Positions 6,134 through 9,519 of a stretch of DNA of 9,519 nucleotides are shown piece after piece; position 1 is the stretch's first letter; each line of letters starts with the position of its first letter. The position numbers and the translations under genes were made by a program. The stretch comes from Methanomicrobia archaeon (GTDB lineage: Archaea > Halobacteriota > Syntropharchaeia > Alkanophagales > Methanospirareceae): contig JAFGKP010000008.1 in the NCBI GenBank assembly GCA_016928455.1, positions 1 through 9,519 on the forward strand, read 5' to 3'. The notes below the pieces were generated by a model that saw only the letters and a list, made by a program, of their open reading frames with translations, was not told the DNA's origin and searched no databases.

Positions 6134-6200
6134 GCCCCTTGTTTGCCATAGAGCTCATGCTTCGCAGTGCTGCGAGGTCACTCTACTCTTCGAAAGGGGC
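6134..6200 (-). ncRNA. Candidate structured small RNA or leader element
   Basis: Three coaxial inverted repeats nest within 67 bases. GCCCCTT (6134-6140) pairs with AAGGGGC (6194-6200), TAGAG (6149-6153) with CTCTA (6181-6185), and CTTCGCA (6160-6166) with TGCGAGG (6171-6177, one G-T pair) around a GTGC loop. On the minus strand a TATA-like TTTAAATA is centred about 26 bp before position 6200, so transcription would begin almost exactly at the base of the outer stem. No known family (tRNA, SRP, RNase P, C/D or H/ACA RNA) was recognised. Alternatives are a 5' leader of the thioredoxin-DP1 cluster, a 3' structure of the radical SAM transcript, or chance pairing. Confidence 0.28.
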
Positions 6201-6222
6201 AGGTATCTATAGGATAGTATCG

Positions 6223-6230
6223 TATTTAAA
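6223..6230 (-). promoter_or_regulatory. TATA-like box upstream of the structured element
   Basis: The top strand reads TATTTAAA, and the minus strand TTTAAATA. Read leftward, it would start transcription near 6200, the outer edge of the nested hairpin. Read rightward, it would start near 6250, where no plus-strand gene begins, so minus is the better orientation. Confidence 0.4.
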
Positions 6231-6275
6231 GACCGCAGCAAGCACGATTTTAGGGCACCGCGGGCTCGCAGTTAG

Positions 6276-7763
6276 TTACTCTTTAGGTGTATGATACGGC
6301 TGTGAGAATGCGCGCTCGACCAGAGGCCGATGAATAGCATTGTACGAACAGAACGGAATGATCCGGCCATCCGGTGTAGCGTAATGAATGCCGCAGCGCT
6401 TGACACGGTCCATATCGTAGTTATAAGGGTCCATGAAGTGCATGGCGCCGATGAAGAGCGCTTGCCGGTGAAATTCGGCAACCGCCTCACGTGTGCCGAT
6501 GCCGAGGATATTGGCGAGCAATTTCAGGGGGTCGAATCCCTCGGGTGCCACCTCCCTGTCGACGAATTTCCGTAAGGCTGAGAAGAGCCCCGCCGTTGCC
6601 CTGAGCTTCCTAATTCTCCCCCGCGAGGTCTCCTCCGCGTTCTCTTTCAGGAACTCCATGAAGCCCTCAACATCCATGAAGTCCGTAATCGGCACGAATT
6701 TGCCATCCACCACGAAGACGTAGGTCGCCGCGCCACAGTGCGGATGCACGGTGAATTCGACCTGTGGCACCTGCTTCCAGGCCTCCACGAACTGGGAGAC
6801 CGGCAGGACGAAGGGGACGGGATAGAAGCTCTCTGCCGGTATCTCGCCATTTGTCTGCTCTTCCAGCAGTCGTATGAAATCAGGGATTGTTATTCGCATC
6901 CGCTTACGCTCCGCATCATCCACACGACCCTCGAACGAGATCGGCTGCACGTTCACCCCTTTTATAATATGCAGTTTCGTTGCCGCGAACCGCATTATAT
7001 CACCGATCTGGTCGTCATTAACGCCCCGGGCAAGGGTAGGCACGAGCACAACGCTCTTGATCTCGCCCGCCCAGCAGTTTTCGATCGCCTGCAGCTTTGT
7101 CTTCAACGCCGGTATGCCCCGCAATTTCTCATACGGCGCGTCTGTAACACCGTCGAACTGCAAATAGACGGTATGTAAGCCTGCTTCCTTTAATGCGTGG
7201 CAGAACTCGACACTCTTGGACATGGCGATGCCGTTCGTTGCCACCTGGATATGCGAAAAGCCGAGCTCTCGTGCCGTTCTCACGATCTCCACGAAATTCT
7301 CACGCACGGTAGGCTCACCACCTGCGAACTGGATTGCAGGACAGGGCGGCACCTCACTCCTGAGCAGCTTCATCATCGCTATCAGCTGCTCCATCGTCGG
7401 CTCATACAGATACCCTGCGACCGCAGCATTCGCGAAACAGGTTGGACAGTGCTGGTTACAGCGGTTCGTGAGATCGATGAGTGCGAGCATCGTCGAGCTC
7501 CTGTGCTCCGGGCAGAGCCCACAATCGAACGGACAGCCCTTCTCCCGCATCGTAGTCTGGATACCCGCATCGCCCTCATCGGCCTCGAAGTGATAGTTCT
7601 CGAACTTGTGATAAAGATCAGCGTCTGACCAGTAGACATCATCGAACTCGCCATGCTCTGGGCAGCGCTTCTTCATCAGGATCTTGCCGTCCTGTTCAAA
7701 AAGCTCCGCATCAATTACTTTGAGACACTGCGGACACAGCGATTTCGTCTTTTTGAGCTCCAT
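6276..7763 (-). CDS. Radical SAM protein of the tetraether lipid synthase (Tes, MJ0619) type
   Basis: A 495-residue radical SAM enzyme. The core cluster motif is CNQHCPTC (C102, C106, C109), followed by FAGGEPTVRE (146-155), the SAM-binding GGE region. Before it lie CPQC (C10, C13) with RCPEHGE (C34), resembling a rubredoxin-like metal site, and CPFDCGLCPEH (C77, C81, C84), an extra cluster motif. Further cysteines are C141, C343, C457 and C472. This order matches the COG1964 family containing the tetraether synthase of Methanocaldococcus, which joins two C20 phytanyl chains tail to tail to make membrane-spanning lipids. Family resemblance is strong. The exact reaction is inferred, since paralogues with other or unknown roles exist. 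The ATG at 7763 follows GGTGA at a seven-base spacing. It reads toward the thioredoxin-DP1-uppS cluster but is separated by about 300 bp, so co-transcription is uncertain. Confidence 0.85.
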   Translation of the reverse strand: MELKKTKSLCPQCLKVIDAELFEQDGKILMKKRCPEHGEFDDVYWSDADLYHKFENYHFEADEGDAGIQTTMREKGCPFDCGLCPEHRSSTMLALIDLTNRCNQHCPTCFANAAVAGYLYEPTMEQLIAMMKLLRSEVPPCPAIQFAGGEPTVRENFVEIVRTARELGFSHIQVATNGIAMSKSVEFCHALKEAGLHTVYLQFDGVTDAPYEKLRGIPALKTKLQAIENCWAGEIKSVVLVPTLARGVNDDQIGDIMRFAATKLHIIKGVNVQPISFEGRVDDAERKRMRITIPDFIRLLEEQTNGEIPAESFYPVPFVLPVSQFVEAWKQVPQVEFTVHPHCGAATYVFVVDGKFVPITDFMDVEGFMEFLKENAEETSRGRIRKLRATAGLFSALRKFVDREVAPEGFDPLKLLANILGIGTREAVAEFHRQALFIGAMHFMDPYNYDMDRVKRCGIHYATPDGRIIPFCSYNAIHRPLVERAFSQPYHTPKE

Positions 7764-7790
7764 GCATGAGTCACCGATCTACGAACGAGA

Positions 7791-7800
7791 GTTTATAAAA
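7791..7800 (-). promoter_or_regulatory. TATA box for the Tes-like gene
   Basis: The top-strand sequence GTTTATAAAA (minus strand TTTTATAAAC) is a good Box A centred about 32 bp before the ATG at 7763. The predicted start near 7768-7773 gives a very short leader that may clip the GGTGA at 7771-7775, so a near-leaderless message is possible. Confidence 0.6.
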
Positions 7801-7816
7801 GAAGTGAGGCTATAGG

Positions 7817-7824
7817 TATATAAA
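7817..7824 (+). promoter_or_regulatory. TATA box for gatA
   Basis: TATATAAA is a near-ideal Box A starting 37 bp before the gatA ATG at 7854. The predicted transcription start lies near 7845, leaving a leader of about nine bases without a clear ribosome binding site, as in leaderless or near-leaderless archaeal messages. It is 16 bp from the oppositely oriented TATA box of the radical SAM gene, so one bound factor could affect both. Confidence 0.6.
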
Positions 7825-7853
7825 TCTAGCCAGAGGGCGATTGAATACCGGCA

Positions 7854-9302
7854 ATGGTTACCGCAATAGACGCCATAGCAGGCATAAAAAGCGGCCAAAT
7901 ATCGTGCGAAACGCTCATAGCAGAGATCTACGAGCGAATCGAGCGGAGCAAGCTGAATTGTTACATTACGCTCACCAGAGAGAGCGCACTTGAAGAAGCA
8001 CGTGACGTTGATAAACGGTATGCAGAACCTGATTTCCAGCGCAAAACGTTGCTCGGTGTGCCCATCGCCATCAAGGACAGTATCTCCACAGCGGGTATTC
8101 AAACCACCTGCGCGTCGCGAATTCTGACGGGGTACGTGCCGCCCTACGACGCGACCGTGATCGAGGCATTGAAGCGTGAAGGCGCGATCATCATCGGGAA
8201 GACGAATATGGACGAGTTCTGCATGGGCACGTCCACGGAGACGAGCTATTACGGGCCCACGAAGAACCCGCATGACCTCACGCGAGTGCCGGGGGGCTCG
8301 TCAGGCGGGAGCGCCGCGGCCGTTGCAGCAGGTGAGGCGCTCATCGCGCTCGGGTCTGATACCGGGGGCTCGATTCGGTGCCCTGCATCGTTCTGTGGTA
8401 TCGTTGGTCTGAAGCCCACCTACGGGTTCGTATCACGCTACGGACTCATTGCCTATGCGAATTCGCTGGAGCAGATCGGGCCAATAGCCACGACCGTGAA
8501 GGATACCGCACTGCTCCTGGACGTGATAGCAGCCAGAGATTGGCGGGACAGCACCCAGGTGAAAGTCAAAACTGAAGGGCCCTCGAACTACCACTGCTCG
8601 TGGCTAAACGAAACGGGCATTGTACCCGGAGATGCGATCTCCGGGCTGCGAATCGGCGTGCCCCGTGAGTTCTTCGAGGGTTGCGACCCTGAGGTCGCAC
8701 GGGCTATATGGAACTCGATTCACAAATTCGAGGAGCTCGGTGCGACGTACGAGGAGCTCAGCATGCGGAACATGAAATACGCGCTCGCCGCATACTACGT
8801 CATCGCGATGTCCGAGGCGTCATCAAATCTCGCGCGGTTTGACGGGCTCAGATATGGGCTACGGGAAGGGAAGGACGAGGACTGGCACACCACATTCTCG
8901 CGGATACGGGGCGACGGATTTGGCGAGGAGGTGAAACGACGGATCATTCTCGGCACCTACGCGCTCTCCGCGGGCTATTATGGCAAATATTACCTTAAAG
9001 CGTTGAAGGTGAGGACGCTGATCAAACGCGAATTCGAGGAAGCGTTGAAGACGCACGATATCCTCGCGATGCCCACCATGCCGTTCGTCGCCTTTAAGCT
9101 CGGTGAACGGATCCAGGATCCGCTCTCATTATATCTCGCCGATGTGAATACCGTCTCGATCAACCTGGCGGGTGTGCCCTCGATTTCGATTCCCTGTGGA
9201 TTCTCTCATAACATGCCGATCGGGCTGCAGCTCGTGGGACGGTATTTCGAGGAAGATCTGATACTGCGGGTGGCGGAAGCGTACGAGCAGCGTGGCTCGT
9301 GA
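7854..9302 (+). CDS. gatA: Aspartyl/glutamyl-tRNA amidotransferase subunit A
   Basis: The amidase subunit of GatCAB, 482 residues, close to the family norm. It releases ammonia from glutamine or asparagine, which passes to GatB to convert Asp-tRNA(Asn) or Glu-tRNA(Gln) to the amidated form. The Ser-cisSer-Lys triad is visible: K74 in GVPIAIKDSIS, S149 in VPGGSSGGSAAAVAAG, and nucleophile S173 in GSDTGGSIRCPASFCG. The spacings (75 and 24 residues) equal those of characterised GatA. Specific GatA stretches such as GKTNMDEFCMGTSTETSYYG and GPIATTVKDTALLLDVIA separate it from general amidases. The protein stops soon after VAEAYEQ, slightly short of many homologues. The ATG follows a strong TATA box at near-leaderless distance. 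gatC, often placed just before gatA, is absent: the upstream neighbour is the divergent radical SAM gene. gatB is not seen downstream within the window. Confidence 0.96.
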   Translation: MVTAIDAIAGIKSGQISCETLIAEIYERIERSKLNCYITLTRESALEEARDVDKRYAEPDFQRKTLLGVPIAIKDSISTAGIQTTCASRILTGYVPPYDATVIEALKREGAIIIGKTNMDEFCMGTSTETSYYGPTKNPHDLTRVPGGSSGGSAAAVAAGEALIALGSDTGGSIRCPASFCGIVGLKPTYGFVSRYGLIAYANSLEQIGPIATTVKDTALLLDVIAARDWRDSTQVKVKTEGPSNYHCSWLNETGIVPGDAISGLRIGVPREFFEGCDPEVARAIWNSIHKFEELGATYEELSMRNMKYALAAYYVIAMSEASSNLARFDGLRYGLREGKDEDWHTTFSRIRGDGFGEEVKRRIILGTYALSAGYYGKYYLKALKVRTLIKREFEEALKTHDILAMPTMPFVAFKLGERIQDPLSLYLADVNTVSINLAGVPSISIPCGFSHNMPIGLQLVGRYFEEDLILRVAEAYEQRGS

Positions 9303-9519
9303 AACAGGAACTCGCTGGCAACTCGAGAAGTCAATGAGAATAACGAGGACAAAAGTGTAACGAACCCGCGTTCACGTAGTGTTGCTCGAGATGCTACATC
9401 CTATCGTGAAACCTAAGCACGGAGGAGATGAAAGCCCGAGGAGGCATGCGCCACCACACGCATACTTTTGTTGGATTTCACAACCCTCTACGATTTTTCC
9501 CTGGGAGCTTTGGTTACGC
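9303..9519. other. Region after gatA without a supported gene
   Basis: These 217 bases contain no convincing gene. An ATG at 9428 opens a frame running off the window edge (30 codons), preceded by GGAGG only two bases away, and its residues show no recognisable pattern. A small imperfect hairpin can be drawn around GTAG...CTAC (about 9378-9399). No strong TATA box or T tract marks a gene end or start. Confidence 0.4.

Noticed and set aside
6134..6200. A degenerate tRNA, since the outer stem has 7 pairs and the element is 67 bases
   Set aside because: There is no D-arm or T-arm consensus (no GGTTCRA-type loop with flanking stem), and the inner helices are coaxial rather than a cloverleaf.
9428..9519. 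Start of a new gene at ATG 9428 running off the window
   Set aside because: The ribosome-site-like GGAGG is only two bases from the ATG, the 30 codons show no family pattern, and no TATA box precedes it. It could be revisited with downstream sequence.

Overview
The window reads as archaeal chromosome. Evidence for this is the small subunit of the archaea-specific DNA polymerase D, a tetraether-synthase-type radical SAM protein, a cis-prenyltransferase with an archaeal-type N-terminus, and AT-rich TATA-like (Box A) elements placed roughly 25-50 bp before several starts. The mix with exodeoxyribonuclease VII, a bacterial-type enzyme found in only some archaea, fits a Methanomicrobia/Halobacteriota-like lineage, possibly an ANME-1 or Syntrophoarchaeum relative. 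That placement is inference and was not tested against any database. The base composition and the G/C-rich third codon positions look even across the genes, and no insertion sequence, tRNA, rRNA or CRISPR array was seen.

Layout. Positions 1-213 (+) hold the 3' part or nearly all of a molbindin (Mop/TOBE) gene. It converges on xseB (248-490, -). A small unknown gene (644-979, +) lies between xseB and xseA, so the two exonuclease VII subunits are not in one transcription unit. A tightly packed minus-strand cluster then runs right to left from about 5969 to 995: thioredoxin with a charged N-terminal helix, PolD small subunit DP1, cis-prenyltransferase (uppS type), RNA 2',3'-cyclic phosphodiesterase (thpR) and exonuclease VII large subunit (xseA). 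Gene joins are overlaps of 10 and 4 bp or short gaps, which implies co-transcription. A roughly 300-bp gap (5970-6275) holds two nested inverted repeats and a well-placed minus-strand TATA-like box. Upstream of it is a Tes-like radical SAM gene (6276-7763, -). This gene is divergent from gatA (7854-9302, +), and the two share a compact 90-bp region with back-to-back TATA boxes. The last 217 bp have no gene I can support.

Functions. The minus-strand cluster joins DNA replication and end processing (DP1, ExoVII), RNA end chemistry (ThpR), redox (thioredoxin) and isoprenoid lipid synthesis (cis-prenyltransferase). The neighbouring Tes-like enzyme would act on archaeal isoprenoid membrane lipids. 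gatA supplies the amidase subunit of the tRNA-dependent amidotransferase, but gatC and gatB are not in the window. The items most worth a second look are the structured gap at 6054-6230, the split exonuclease VII locus with its small unknown gene, and the odd N-terminal extension of XseA.
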